From contig NZ_CP142523.1 of assembly GCF_036885605.1 (NCBI RefSeq), positions 1,612,001 through 1,676,000 on the forward strand: a stretch of DNA of 64,000 bases, in the 5' to 3' direction. The stretch comes from Janthinobacterium sp. TB1-E2. GTDB lineage: Bacteria > Pseudomonadota > Gammaproteobacteria > Burkholderiales > Burkholderiaceae_D. Below the pieces are notes generated by a model. The model searched no databases. It was not told where the DNA came from and was given only the letters and a program-made list of their open reading frames with translations. Below, one piece after another: positions 36,417 to 45,015 of this stretch; positions within the stretch are counted from its first letter, which is position 1, and each line of letters opens with the position of its first letter. Position numbers and translations under genes: made by a program.

Positions 36417-37103
36417 CTATTGCGGATCGCGGTTCAATACCGGACGATCGACATAGAAGCGCCCCATTTCCAGGCCAGTCGAAGACGATTTGACCACCGC
36501 TGCGGCCAGAGAGGCGGGCGCGCTGGAAAATGCGGTGCTGGCAGCCCCGGTCGCGCGGCCCGAATACGCCGTCGCCTGCACCGCCGCACTGGAAAACGCC
36601 GTTTGCACAGCCCGGCCCGAGTAGGCCGTTGCCTGTACCGCCGCACTGGAAAATGCTGTTTGGACAGCCCGTCCCGAATACGCCGCCTGTACGGCGCGAC
36701 CCGAATACGCCGTCTCCGCGCGAATATAATCTTCTCCGAACGTTTGCTCATACAGCTGCTTCATGCGCTCGCCCACGCGATGGTGCGCCGCTTCGTCGTC
36801 TTCGCCGCGCAGGCCGATGTAGGGGAAGTGATGGAGGAAGTAACCAAACACCTGTTCGCAGTCGGCCGCATATTTCAGGGTGTCGAGAATGTGGTAGTGC
36901 CAGAAGGTATCGACGTCCATCAGTGGCGCCGTTTCTTCTTCCGGAAACTGTTTCATCAGGATCAGGAAGCGGCGGTATTCGAATTCCACCGCATTTGCCT
37001 TTTCCAGGCTCCATCCTTCGCCTGACTCGCGGTGCATCAGCTTGACCTTGATCGCGTCCAAATTCAAATCGGCAATTGCCTTGAAACTGTCGTTCGTATC
37101 CAT
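36417..37103 (-). CDS. Glycine-rich-domain-like protein with AYSGRAVQTAFSSAAVQAT repeats
   Basis: This 228-residue protein has an N-terminal domain (residues 5-125) with VDTFWHYHILDTLKYAADC, GYFLHHFPYIGLRGEDDEAAH and related segments, as in plant GRDP-like (DUF1399-type) proteins. The C-terminal third holds tandem peptide repeats: units AYSGRAVQ and TAFSSAAVQAT alternate, giving 19-residue (57-base) periods that are also repeated in DNA. The start at 37103 is set by AAAGGAC. Function unknown. The repeats look like substrates of modification or structural repeats. Confidence 0.75.
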   Translation of the reverse strand: MDTNDSFKAIADLNLDAIKVKLMHRESGEGWSLEKANAVEFEYRRFLILMKQFPEEETAPLMDVDTFWHYHILDTLKYAADCEQVFGYFLHHFPYIGLRGEDDEAAHHRVGERMKQLYEQTFGEDYIRAETAYSGRAVQAAYSGRAVQTAFSSAAVQATAYSGRAVQTAFSSAAVQATAYSGRATGAASTAFSSAPASLAAAVVKSSSTGLEMGRFYVDRPVLNRDPQ

Positions 37104-37291
37104 GAATGTCCTTTTGTAAAGAGCGTTGTGGGAAATACGGTGAAACAAGGGAAAGCGGCGGGTGCGTACTCCTGGCAAGTAGTCGAGGAATGCCTGGCCC
37201 ATGGCGGGCGGGCGCTGAGTTGTTCCACATCAATATTGCATCTAATTACGAAATATGCAAGCTGAGCTTGCTTCATGCGGGCGCGCGCCTG

Positions 37292-39151
37292 TCAGTTGCT
37301 GGCCCGGCTTTCTTCCTGGTAGGGAAACGCGGTGGCGTCCGCGCCCAGTGGTACGCTGACGTGCACGCTCATGCCGGCGCCGGGACTGCTTTCGATGTAA
37401 AAAGTGCCGCCTAGCAACTTAATGCGCTCCTCAATGCCTACGAGGCCAAACGAGCCCAGCTTGTTGCGCCCGTCGATGGCCGCGCCCACGCCGTTGTCGC
37501 TGATGCTCATCGACACCGTATCGCGGCACTTTTCCAGCTTGACTTGCACGCGGCTGGCATGGGCATGCTGGGAAATGTTGCTGAGCGACTCTTGCAGGAT
37601 GCGGAACAGGGCCGTCGCGCACTGGTCGCTGAGGCAAATGTCGTCATGGCTTTCGCTCACTTCGCAGACGATGCCCGTGCGCTGGCGAAATTGCGCCACC
37701 TGCCATTCGACGGCCGCATTCACGCCCAGGTCCAGTACGGTAGGGCGCAAGTCGTTGATGATCTGCCGCACGCTCTTGATGGTGGCGTCGATCTGTTCCA
37801 GGGTCGAGCGGGCGCGGGCATTCAGGCGCGGGTGGCGGCGATGCGTGCGCGAGGCCAGCATGTCGGCGTCGATGCGCAGCACCAGCAGGTTCTGTCCCAG
37901 GTCGTCATGGATTTCGCGCGCGATGCGCTTGCGCTCTTCTTCCTTGATCTGGTCGGCGTGGGCCGCCAGGCGGCGCAGTTTCTGATGCGACAGCTGCAGA
38001 CGGATCTGGCTGGCGCGCAATTCCTCCGTCATGCCGTTCGCCATCTGGATGGCGCGCCGGCGCGACGACGCCAGGGTGTGGAACAGCATGTACAGCAACA
38101 TGGTGCTGGCAAAGCCTATCAGCAGGGCCAGCCAGGGTAAAAAGACGTCGAAGCGCGTATACAGGTCGCTCTTGCGCACGCTGAACAGTGCTTGCCACAC
38201 GCGGCTATTATGTTCGATCAGCATCGTGCTGCTCAGGTAGCGGCCGGAATTGCCGGGCAGCCACCATGGCGCATGCATGCCCGCCGTCGTGCTGTCGAAG
38301 ATGGGGCGCATGTCGTGCGGTAAGTCTAGCGGTGCGCGCGCCTGCGGGCCGATATCGAACAGGGTCAGACGGACGTTGCGTACCGGCATGTCCGCCAGCG
38401 CGCTGCGCATCATCGTCACCAGGTCGTAGCCGATGCCGACGGAACCCTGGTACGCCGCGCGCCGCTGCCCCACCGTATCGACCGGCATGCCAAAACGGTA
38501 CACGGGCAGGCGCATGGCCATGCCCGTCAATTGGGGGCGGCCTTGCATCGGCACGGGCACGCCGGAATTGCTGATGTGGCCGGAATCGCGCGACTGCGCC
38601 AGCATTTCGGCGATCAGGGGGCGCGAGGCGATGTCATAGCCATATTTTTCAGGGGCGCTGGCAATCGGTTCGATATACACCAGCACGGAATAGTGCGCGC
38701 GCGGGGTGGGCGGATGGATGGCAAACGCCGGATAGCCGTCGCGCCCGGGCGGATAGTCGCGCTGCATGGCCGCTTCGACGGCGGCGCGCTGCGTCTCGTC
38801 CAGTTCCTGGCTGTAATTGAGGTTCATCACCCCCGGGTAGTTCTGTTGCAGGGCGATGTTCGCCACGTAGCGATGAAATTGCTCACGGCTCACGTGTTCG
38901 TTGGCGTGGAACAGGCTGGCCGTGCCGCGCAGCAGGTTGGCATACGACTTGACGCGCGATTCGATGTTTTTCTGGGTATTGCGGGCCAGATTGTTGAATA
39001 GCTCGCTGGCATCGTTTTCGATCGACAGCGAGGCGGCCATATAGAACAGCAGGCCCACCATCGTCGACATCACGAAGCCGAGCAGCCACTGCGGCCTTTT
39101 TTCAGCAGATAAGGGGTGTTCGCCGGCAGTAGAAGACATCGCCATCCGCAT
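37292..39151 (-). CDS. CHASE-domain sensor histidine kinase (NarL/UhpB type)
   Basis: This 619-residue membrane kinase has a transmembrane helix near residues 24-42, a periplasmic CHASE domain (about residues 70-280; YPGVMNLNYSQELD is typical), a second helix near residue 335, and a cytoplasmic HisKA_3 core with the phospho-acceptor His in REIHDDLGQ near residue 415, then HATPase_c with ISDNGVGA and LGSFGLVGIEER. There is no adjacent response regulator, so it is an orphan kinase. CHASE domains sense extracellular low-molecular-weight ligands; the ligand is unknown. Confidence 0.9.
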   Translation of the reverse strand: MRMAMSSTAGEHPLSAEKRPQWLLGFVMSTMVGLLFYMAASLSIENDASELFNNLARNTQKNIESRVKSYANLLRGTASLFHANEHVSREQFHRYVANIALQQNYPGVMNLNYSQELDETQRAAVEAAMQRDYPPGRDGYPAFAIHPPTPRAHYSVLVYIEPIASAPEKYGYDIASRPLIAEMLAQSRDSGHISNSGVPVPMQGRPQLTGMAMRLPVYRFGMPVDTVGQRRAAYQGSVGIGYDLVTMMRSALADMPVRNVRLTLFDIGPQARAPLDLPHDMRPIFDSTTAGMHAPWWLPGNSGRYLSSTMLIEHNSRVWQALFSVRKSDLYTRFDVFLPWLALLIGFASTMLLYMLFHTLASSRRRAIQMANGMTEELRASQIRLQLSHQKLRRLAAHADQIKEEERKRIAREIHDDLGQNLLVLRIDADMLASRTHRRHPRLNARARSTLEQIDATIKSVRQIINDLRPTVLDLGVNAAVEWQVAQFRQRTGIVCEVSESHDDICLSDQCATALFRILQESLSNISQHAHASRVQVKLEKCRDTVSMSISDNGVGAAIDGRNKLGSFGLVGIEERIKLLGGTFYIESSPGAGMSVHVSVPLGADATAFPYQEESRASN

Positions 39152-39294
39152 CAGGAAGAGGAATCGGGTGCCGCCTGGGCGGCGGAGGCTAGGCTGCGTT
39201 GTACAAGCGCTATTAAAATTGCAAATTGCTCAATAGCTGCCTAATATACAAAATTATCGTTATTATAGTCAACAGGCAATATTTCTCGCTGAAA

Positions 39295-39324
39295 CGAAAA
39301 AAACCGCCGCAGCGGTTTTTTTCG
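39295..39324. terminator. Bidirectional Rho-independent terminator
   Basis: AAAAAAACCGC/GCGGTTTTTTT form the stem with an A-run on one side and a T-run on the other. It lies behind glnS on the minus strand and could act in both directions. Confidence 0.85.
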
Positions 39325-39338
39325 TGTGCCGTCAGCCT

Positions 39339-41105
39339 TTATTTGGCGGGCTGCCAGCTGTCTTTCAGCGTGACGATGCGGTTGAAGACGGGCTTGCCAG
39401 GCTGGCTGTCGACGCGGTCGGCCGCAAAATAACCGTGGCGCTCGAACTGGAAGCGTTCTTCCGGCTGGGCCAGTTCCGCGCCCGGCTCCAGCCACGCTTG
39501 CACCACTTCCTTGGCCAGCGGGTTCAAGGCCAGCTTGAAGTCCTTGCCGCCCGCGTCCGGCTGCGCGTCCGTAAACAGGCGGTCGTACAGGCGTACTTCG
39601 GCGGGAATCGCCGTCGGCGCGCTGACCCAGTGCATATTGCCCTTGACCTTGTAATTGGCGCTGCCTTCCGTGCCCGACTTGCTGTCCGGGAAGTAGGTGC
39701 AATGCACGGCGATGACTTTGCCGTTGTCATCCTTGTCGTAGCCCGTGCACTCGATCACGTAGCCGTAGCGCAGGCGCACGCGGCTGCCCGGCTTGTCGTC
39801 GATCGGCGGATACAAACGGAAATAGCCCTTGTTCGGCACTTCCATGAAGTCGTCTTCCTCGATCCACAACTCGCGCGAGATGGGGAAGGTGCGCAAGCCG
39901 CGCTCGGGGAAGTGCGGATGCACGGGCGCCGTGCATTCCACGCTTTCGCCTTCGGGGAAATTGTCGATGATCAGTTTCAACGGACGCAGCACGGCTACCG
40001 AGCGCGGCGCCTTCGGGTCCAGGTCTTCGCGCAAACAGCCTTCGAGCACGCTGTAATCGATCCAGCCGTCCGATTTCGTCACGCCCGTGCGTTCGCACAT
40101 CAGCTGGATGGCTTCCGGCGTGTAGCCGCGGCGGCGCATGCCCACGAGGGTCGGCATGCGCGGGTCGTCCCAGCCATCGACGATGTTTTCTTCCACCAGC
40201 TGGCGCAGCTTGCGCTTGCTGGTGACGATGTAGGTCAGGTTCAGGCGCGAGAATTCGTACTGGTGCGGCACGGGCTTGGCGAAGAAGCCGCCGGCCGACA
40301 GGGTTTCCAGCAGCCAGTCGTAGAACGGGCGGTGATCCTGGAATTCCAGGGTGCAGATCGAATGCGTGATGTTTTCCAGCGCGTCCGAGATCGGGTGCGT
40401 GTAGTCGTACATCGGATAGATGCACCAGGCGTCGCCCGTGCGGTGGTGGTGCGCATGGCGGATGCGGTAGATGGCCGGGTCGCGCAAGTTCATGTTCGGC
40501 GAACTCATGGCATCTTCGCTCATCTTCGCGCGCAGGATGTGCTCGCCATCCTTGAATTCGCCCGCCTTCATGGCGCGGAACAGGGCCAGCGATTCGTCGC
40601 GCGGACGGTCGCGGAACGGCGAATTCTTGCCGGCCTGGCCGAAATTGCCGCGGTTGGCGGCCATGTCTTCGGCGCTCTGGCTGTCGACGTAGGCAAAGCC
40701 GGCCGTGATCAGGTACTCGGCCATCGCGTACAGCTGGTCGAAATAGTCGCTCGCGTAGTGCAGGTGGCTCTGGCCATCGGCCTGCTTCGGCTCCCAGTCA
40801 AAGCCCAGCCATTTCACGCTGTCCATGATGGTGTCGACGTATTCCTGCTCTTCCTTGGCCGGATTGGTGTCGTCGAAGCGCAGGTTGCACTGGCCGGCGT
40901 AATCGCGCGCCAGGCCGAAGTTGACGCAGATCGACTTGGCGTGGCCCACGTGCAGGTAGCCGTTCGGCTCGGGCGGGAAACGCGTGATCACCTGGGGCAG
41001 GCCGGGACGCACGTGGGCGCCGGCAGCCAGGTCGGCTTCGATGATGTTACGCAAGAAATTGGGCGCCAGCGCTGGCGCGGCGGTATTCGGTTTATCGTTG
41101 CTCAT
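39339..41105 (-). CDS. glnS: Glutamine-tRNA ligase
   Basis: This 588-residue class I synthetase charges tRNA-Gln. The HIGH-type motif is PPEPNGYLHVGHAKSI near residue 46, and the KMSKS-like motif appears as VTSKRKLRQL near residue 285. The WDDPRMPTLVGMRRRGYTPEAI segment near residue 305 and the GYFAADRVDS end are typical for GlnRS rather than GluRS. The C-terminal beta-barrel anticodon domain is complete. It has its own terminator. Confidence 0.96.
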   Translation of the reverse strand: MSNDKPNTAAPALAPNFLRNIIEADLAAGAHVRPGLPQVITRFPPEPNGYLHVGHAKSICVNFGLARDYAGQCNLRFDDTNPAKEEQEYVDTIMDSVKWLGFDWEPKQADGQSHLHYASDYFDQLYAMAEYLITAGFAYVDSQSAEDMAANRGNFGQAGKNSPFRDRPRDESLALFRAMKAGEFKDGEHILRAKMSEDAMSSPNMNLRDPAIYRIRHAHHHRTGDAWCIYPMYDYTHPISDALENITHSICTLEFQDHRPFYDWLLETLSAGGFFAKPVPHQYEFSRLNLTYIVTSKRKLRQLVEENIVDGWDDPRMPTLVGMRRRGYTPEAIQLMCERTGVTKSDGWIDYSVLEGCLREDLDPKAPRSVAVLRPLKLIIDNFPEGESVECTAPVHPHFPERGLRTFPISRELWIEEDDFMEVPNKGYFRLYPPIDDKPGSRVRLRYGYVIECTGYDKDDNGKVIAVHCTYFPDSKSGTEGSANYKVKGNMHWVSAPTAIPAEVRLYDRLFTDAQPDAGGKDFKLALNPLAKEVVQAWLEPGAELAQPEERFQFERHGYFAADRVDSQPGKPVFNRIVTLKDSWQPAK

Positions 41106-41266
41106 TGATCAATGCGGAAGAGTGACAGTAAAAAGCATTTTACCGTACCGCAAGCGCTTTATAAGCACGTATTTACCCCCATTTCCCGGCATACAAGCGA
41201 CGCCGACGCCGTTCTATAGGATAATTCGCCTTTAATTAGTAGAAAAACGTGACCCCGGAGCCTTTT

Positions 41267-41560
41267 ATGGAAAATTTATATAACGTCCTCGGTGTCGCGC
41301 CCAATGCCAGCGACGATGAAATCAAGAAGGTTTACCGTTCGCTGGCCATGCGCTTCCACCCCGACCGCAACCAGGCCCCCGGCGCCGAGGCGCGCTTCAA
41401 GAGCGTCACCAAGGCCTATGAAATCCTGGCCGACCCGGCCAAGCGCGCCGAATACGACCAGAGCGTGAACCACCGCATCATCATCGACCCGGAAGCGGAA
41501 GCGTATGCCTTGTGGTGCGGCGTGTTTCGTTTACATGGCACAGTATTACCTGCCGACTAA
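41267..41560 (+). CDS. J-domain (DnaJ-like) protein
   Basis: This 97-residue protein is a single J domain with [19 protein letters not shown], the HPD tripeptide at residues 31-33 (essential for stimulating Hsp70) and AKRAEYD at its end. A 25-residue tail of unknown role follows. The GGAG site 8 bases before 41267 decides the start. It leads a cluster of three uncharacterised genes, so it may act as a dedicated co-chaperone for them. Confidence 0.86.
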   Translation: MENLYNVLGVAPNASDDEIKKVYRSLAMRFHPDRNQAPGAEARFKSVTKAYEILADPAKRAEYDQSVNHRIIIDPEAEAYALWCGVFRLHGTVLPAD

Positions 41561-41653
41561 GCCGCTGCGGCCCGCTTCAGCCGGCCCGAATTACTTGAAA
41601 ACAACAACAACGGCGCTTTTATCAGCGCCGCGCATTACATTGGAAAGCACAGC

Positions 41654-42166
41654 ATGAGAAGAGTACACCCTGAATTCGCGTACCAGTCGCGCGAGCTGGA
41701 AGGCCAGATCGAAGGCATCCTCGGCGACCCGCCGAACCGCAAGAACTACAAGAGCATGGTCGATGCATTGGTCGGTGAATACGCGAGCGGCGGCGGCATT
41801 GAAGACGTGAACATGCTGGCCTTCGCGCTGGTCGACCACATCACCTTCAGCGACCCGAAAGGCTTGCTGGCCGAAAGCGAAGACTACGAGTTCGGCGACT
41901 CGGCCCGCGTGTTTTCCATGGCCGCCTGCGCCGCGCCGGAAGCGGCGAAGATGTACGCCGCCATCGAAGAGAGCTTCCCCGACCTGGCGCGCCAGGCCAT
42001 CATCACGGCTTTCCTGCACAAGAATCCGCGCCTGTGGGACGACGACGACCAGTCGCTCGACCAGCTGGCCGCCAATGACGACGGCGACGACGATCACGAC
42101 GAAGACGAAGCCACCGACGATTTCGCCCAGATGTTTGACCAGGATGGAGATGACCATGGCCGATAA
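41654..42166 (+). CDS. Hypothetical acidic protein, first of three in the J-domain cluster
   Basis: This 170-residue protein has a helical N-terminal 130 residues (RELEGQIEGILGDPPNRKNYK) and a very acidic tail with many Asp (DDDDQSLDQLAANDDGDDD...). No enzyme motif or signal peptide. It overlaps the next gene by 11 bases, so the two are coupled. The family is not recognised. Confidence 0.7.
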   Translation: MRRVHPEFAYQSRELEGQIEGILGDPPNRKNYKSMVDALVGEYASGGGIEDVNMLAFALVDHITFSDPKGLLAESEDYEFGDSARVFSMAACAAPEAAKMYAAIEESFPDLARQAIITAFLHKNPRLWDDDDQSLDQLAANDDGDDDHDEDEATDDFAQMFDQDGDDHGR

Positions 42167-42944
42167 CACGGAACAAAAGAGCAATCTTCCCGCGCTGACG
42201 AAACAGGTCACGGAATTGGTGCTGTCCGGTTCGCTGGGCCACGCCGAGCAGGCGTTTGCCGACGCGGCCGACCAGTATGGCGACCTGGCCGTGGTGGAAG
42301 TGCTGAGCGCGATCCCGCCGCAGGTAACGGCCCTGCACCTGGCCGGCTTTGACGGCGGCAAGATGTCGCTGGCAACCTTGCTGGTGCCGCCGAAGGCGTG
42401 GGCCGACAGCCTGGCCTTCATCGCCGCCACGTGGAGCGACGACCAGATCGAGGACGATCCGGAACGCATCGCCGAAGCCCTGTTCGCGCACATCCACGGC
42501 GTGGTGTTTTCCACCGACGACGCCGAGCGCCGCCGCGAGCTGCTGCTCGAAGCGTCCGCCACCGACTGGGGCGCCACGGCGTTCGCCATCCTGTTCTCGA
42601 TGGCACCGAAGGAAATCCTCGAAGTGGCCGGCGAGATCGTCATCAAGGGACCGTACGTGACGGGCGTGACCTCGTCCGACAACGACGTCGTGCCGCTGGC
42701 CATCGAACTGGCGCAAGCGAATGAAGACGGCTGGGACCGCTCGCTGTTCGAACTGTTCCCCGACTTCCGCCACAGCGCCGACCTGGCCGACGCGGAATAC
42801 TCGGACGACCCGGACGAAGAGCCGACCATGTTGCAGCGGAGCACCAAGGAATTGCTGTACCGCTTGCGCAAGCAAGTGCCGAGCACGCGCAGCGCGCCGC
42901 GTTCCAGCACGCGCCGCAGCCTGGGCACGGGTATTTTCTCGTAA
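42156..42944 (+). CDS. Hypothetical protein, second of three in the J-domain cluster
   Basis: This 262-residue protein starts at the ATG inside the previous gene's 3' end, behind a GGAG site. It is rich in Ala/Leu helices with an acidic middle, for example SLGHAEQAFADAADQYGDLA and ASATDWGATAFAILFSMAP. A basic Arg/Ser tail (TRSAPRSSTRRSLGTGIFS) closes it. No catalytic motif or membrane segment. Function unknown. Confidence 0.7.
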   Translation: MADNTEQKSNLPALTKQVTELVLSGSLGHAEQAFADAADQYGDLAVVEVLSAIPPQVTALHLAGFDGGKMSLATLLVPPKAWADSLAFIAATWSDDQIEDDPERIAEALFAHIHGVVFSTDDAERRRELLLEASATDWGATAFAILFSMAPKEILEVAGEIVIKGPYVTGVTSSDNDVVPLAIELAQANEDGWDRSLFELFPDFRHSADLADAEYSDDPDEEPTMLQRSTKELLYRLRKQVPSTRSAPRSSTRRSLGTGIFS

Positions 42945-42963
42945 TGAAAGCAGGGAACGTCTA

Positions 42964-43836
42964 ATGCTGCCAGCAATTGTTGTAGAGAATCTTCCGCGCC
43001 TCGTGCGCGCCATCAAACTGTTGCCGGGCGACCCGCGCGAGGAAGCGGCCCTGAACCTGGCCGACGAATTGACGGGCATCACGGCCATGGTGGCCGAGAA
43101 GTTTACGAATGAACGCACGGCCGACGGCATCCAGAAAGCGCTGTACCTGACGGTGGGCGGCGTGTCCTTGGGCCTGGAACAGGCCGTCACGCATGAAGGC
43201 GACCAGGCCGCGCTCGATTTCCTCGTCGAGCACGGCGCCGAGCACGCGTTCCAGGTGGGCTTTCGCTTGATCAAGGAGTTGTCGCAGTTGCCCGAAGACG
43301 CCCTCGTCGGCGAATACGACCAGGACCCTGTCTACCTGCAGCGGCGCCTGCGCGAGCTGTTCATCGATATTTGCCAGGCTGACCCGAACCAGAACTGGGC
43401 CGGCTATGAAAAGTATGCAGTGCAGTTGCAACAGCGCAAGGAAGTGCAAGCCGTCGTGCGCCTGGCAAGCTGGCTGCGCCGCCACCATGACAACGGTCCC
43501 GTCAGCGACAGCGACTTGAATGCCGAGGGCGTCATCGCCCTGGCCATTATCTTCGCCATCGAAGGCGGCGGGCGCATCATCGCGCGCACGGGGCAGAAGG
43601 AGTTTGAACGCTTCGTGCGTTCCGTGCGCAAGAACAAGCCCGATTTCGAGGAGGGCTGGGCCGCCCTGGTGGCCAAGGTGCCTGTCCAGCACCATCCCGT
43701 GTTGCTCGACCGTATAGAGTCGTACCGCCGCAGCTGCACCGTCGTGCATAAAATCCTCACGCGGGCCAGCATGAAGAGCCTGTTCGAGGACCTGGAAAAT
43801 TATGCGGGTTCGGAACTGGACGCCGATTATTCGTGA
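42964..43836 (+). CDS. Hypothetical protein, third of three in the J-domain cluster
   Basis: This 290-residue protein begins MLPAIVVENLPRLVRAIKLL, 19 bases after the previous stop. It is a soluble, mixed-charge helical protein (FERFVRSVRKNKPDFEEGW, VAKVPVQHHPVLLDRIESY). Nothing recognisable. It ends right before a GTCGGATTA-type repeat array. The cluster order J-domain, acidic protein, this set is conserved in coupling and may form a complex. Confidence 0.7.
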   Translation: MLPAIVVENLPRLVRAIKLLPGDPREEAALNLADELTGITAMVAEKFTNERTADGIQKALYLTVGGVSLGLEQAVTHEGDQAALDFLVEHGAEHAFQVGFRLIKELSQLPEDALVGEYDQDPVYLQRRLRELFIDICQADPNQNWAGYEKYAVQLQQRKEVQAVVRLASWLRRHHDNGPVSDSDLNAEGVIALAIIFAIEGGGRIIARTGQKEFERFVRSVRKNKPDFEEGWAALVAKVPVQHHPVLLDRIESYRRSCTVVHKILTRASMKSLFEDLENYAGSELDADYS

Positions 43837-43843
43837 CCGCTGG

Positions 43844-44003
43844 TGTCGGATTACGCCCTACGGGCTAATCCGACCTGCGACTTGACGCATGCGATTGTCG
43901 GATTACGGCCTGCGGCCTAATCCGACCTACGCCGACCTAATCCGACCTACGCCGACCTAATCCGACCTAATCCGACCTACGCCGACCTACGCCGGCCTCA
44001 TCG
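43844..44003. repeat. GTCGGATTA-family repeat array (copy 2, expanded)
   Basis: Two palindromic units with GTCGGATTA and TAATCCGACCT arms are followed by at least five short tandem pieces of AATCCGACCTACGCCGACCT type. The array ends at the stop of the LysR gene. It is the expanded form of the repeats at 26900 and 50411. Confidence 0.85.
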
Positions 44004-44005
44004 GC

Positions 44006-44908
44006 CTATTCTTTCTCTTCCATGGCCGCTTCCTCGGCCAGTTTGACGAACGCCGCCACCAGCGGCGACGTCTCTTCTTCTCTTTGCGCCAGTAACAGGC
44101 TGGTCGTCGCCTGCGGGTCGGCGATGGGGCGGTAGCACACGCCATCCATGCGGATGCGGTCGAATGAGGCGGGCAGTACGGAAATGCCGCAGCCGGCCGC
44201 CACCAGGCCGATGATGGTCGACGCCTCGCCCGCTTCCTGCGCCACCTGGGGCACGAAGCCGACCGCCTTGCACAGGCGGAAGATCTGCGGATAAATCCCC
44301 GTGCCCGCATCCTTGGGATACATGACAAAACCTTCGCCCGCCATGTCGGCAATGGCGATGGCGTCCTTGGCCGCCAGCGCATGGGCGACAGGTAGCACGA
44401 GGAACAGCGGGTCCTGGCGCAGTTGCGTCAGCTTGATATCGGATGGATATGTCGTTTCCGGCGGGCGCACAAACCCTAGGTCCATTGTGCGGCCACTGAT
44501 CGCTTCGAGCTGATGCAAGGTCGCCATTTCATGCAGGGTCAAGGTGACGTGCGGAAATTGCTGGCGGTAGCGGTTGATGACGGTGGCGAAATACGGCGTG
44601 AACGGCGTGGAAAAGGTAAAGCCGATGCGCAATTCGCCCGCTTCGCCCCGCTGGGCCCGGCGCGCCGTCACGGCCGCCTGCTCCGACAGGGCCAGGATGC
44701 GCCGCGCATCGTCGAGAAAAAGGCGGCCTGCTTCCGTCAGCCGCACGGAGCGCTTGTTGCGCTCGAACAACTGCGCGCCCAATTCCGCTTCCAGCGCCTG
44801 GATTTGTTGGCTCAGCGGCGGCTGGCCGATGTGCAGGCGCTCGGCCGCGCGCGTGAAGTGCAATTCCTCGGCGACGGCGACAAAGTAACGGAGGTGGCGC
44901 AGTTCCAT
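44006..44908 (-). CDS. LysR family transcriptional regulator
   Basis: This 300-residue regulator has an HTH at residues 1-60 (MELRHLRYFVAVAEELHFTRAAERLHI) and a substrate-binding domain from residue 90 (GELRIGFTFSTPFTPYFATV), close to the BenM/CatM-type group that starts with MELRHL. It is divergent from an MFS transporter, with 107 bases between starts, so it probably regulates it. The stop abuts the repeat array. Confidence 0.9.
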   Translation of the reverse strand: MELRHLRYFVAVAEELHFTRAAERLHIGQPPLSQQIQALEAELGAQLFERNKRSVRLTEAGRLFLDDARRILALSEQAAVTARRAQRGEAGELRIGFTFSTPFTPYFATVINRYRQQFPHVTLTLHEMATLHQLEAISGRTMDLGFVRPPETTYPSDIKLTQLRQDPLFLVLPVAHALAAKDAIAIADMAGEGFVMYPKDAGTGIYPQIFRLCKAVGFVPQVAQEAGEASTIIGLVAAGCGISVLPASFDRIRMDGVCYRPIADPQATTSLLLAQREEETSPLVAAFVKLAEEAAMEEKE

Positions 44909-45015
44909 ATTTGTCCAGTAATCGTTTTAAAGTATGAGTTGGGCCTTGAATATATATTGGACGATATGAGTTGGCAATCCTAAGATGAAGACTCGCTCCT
45001 CTTTGAAACACGGCC

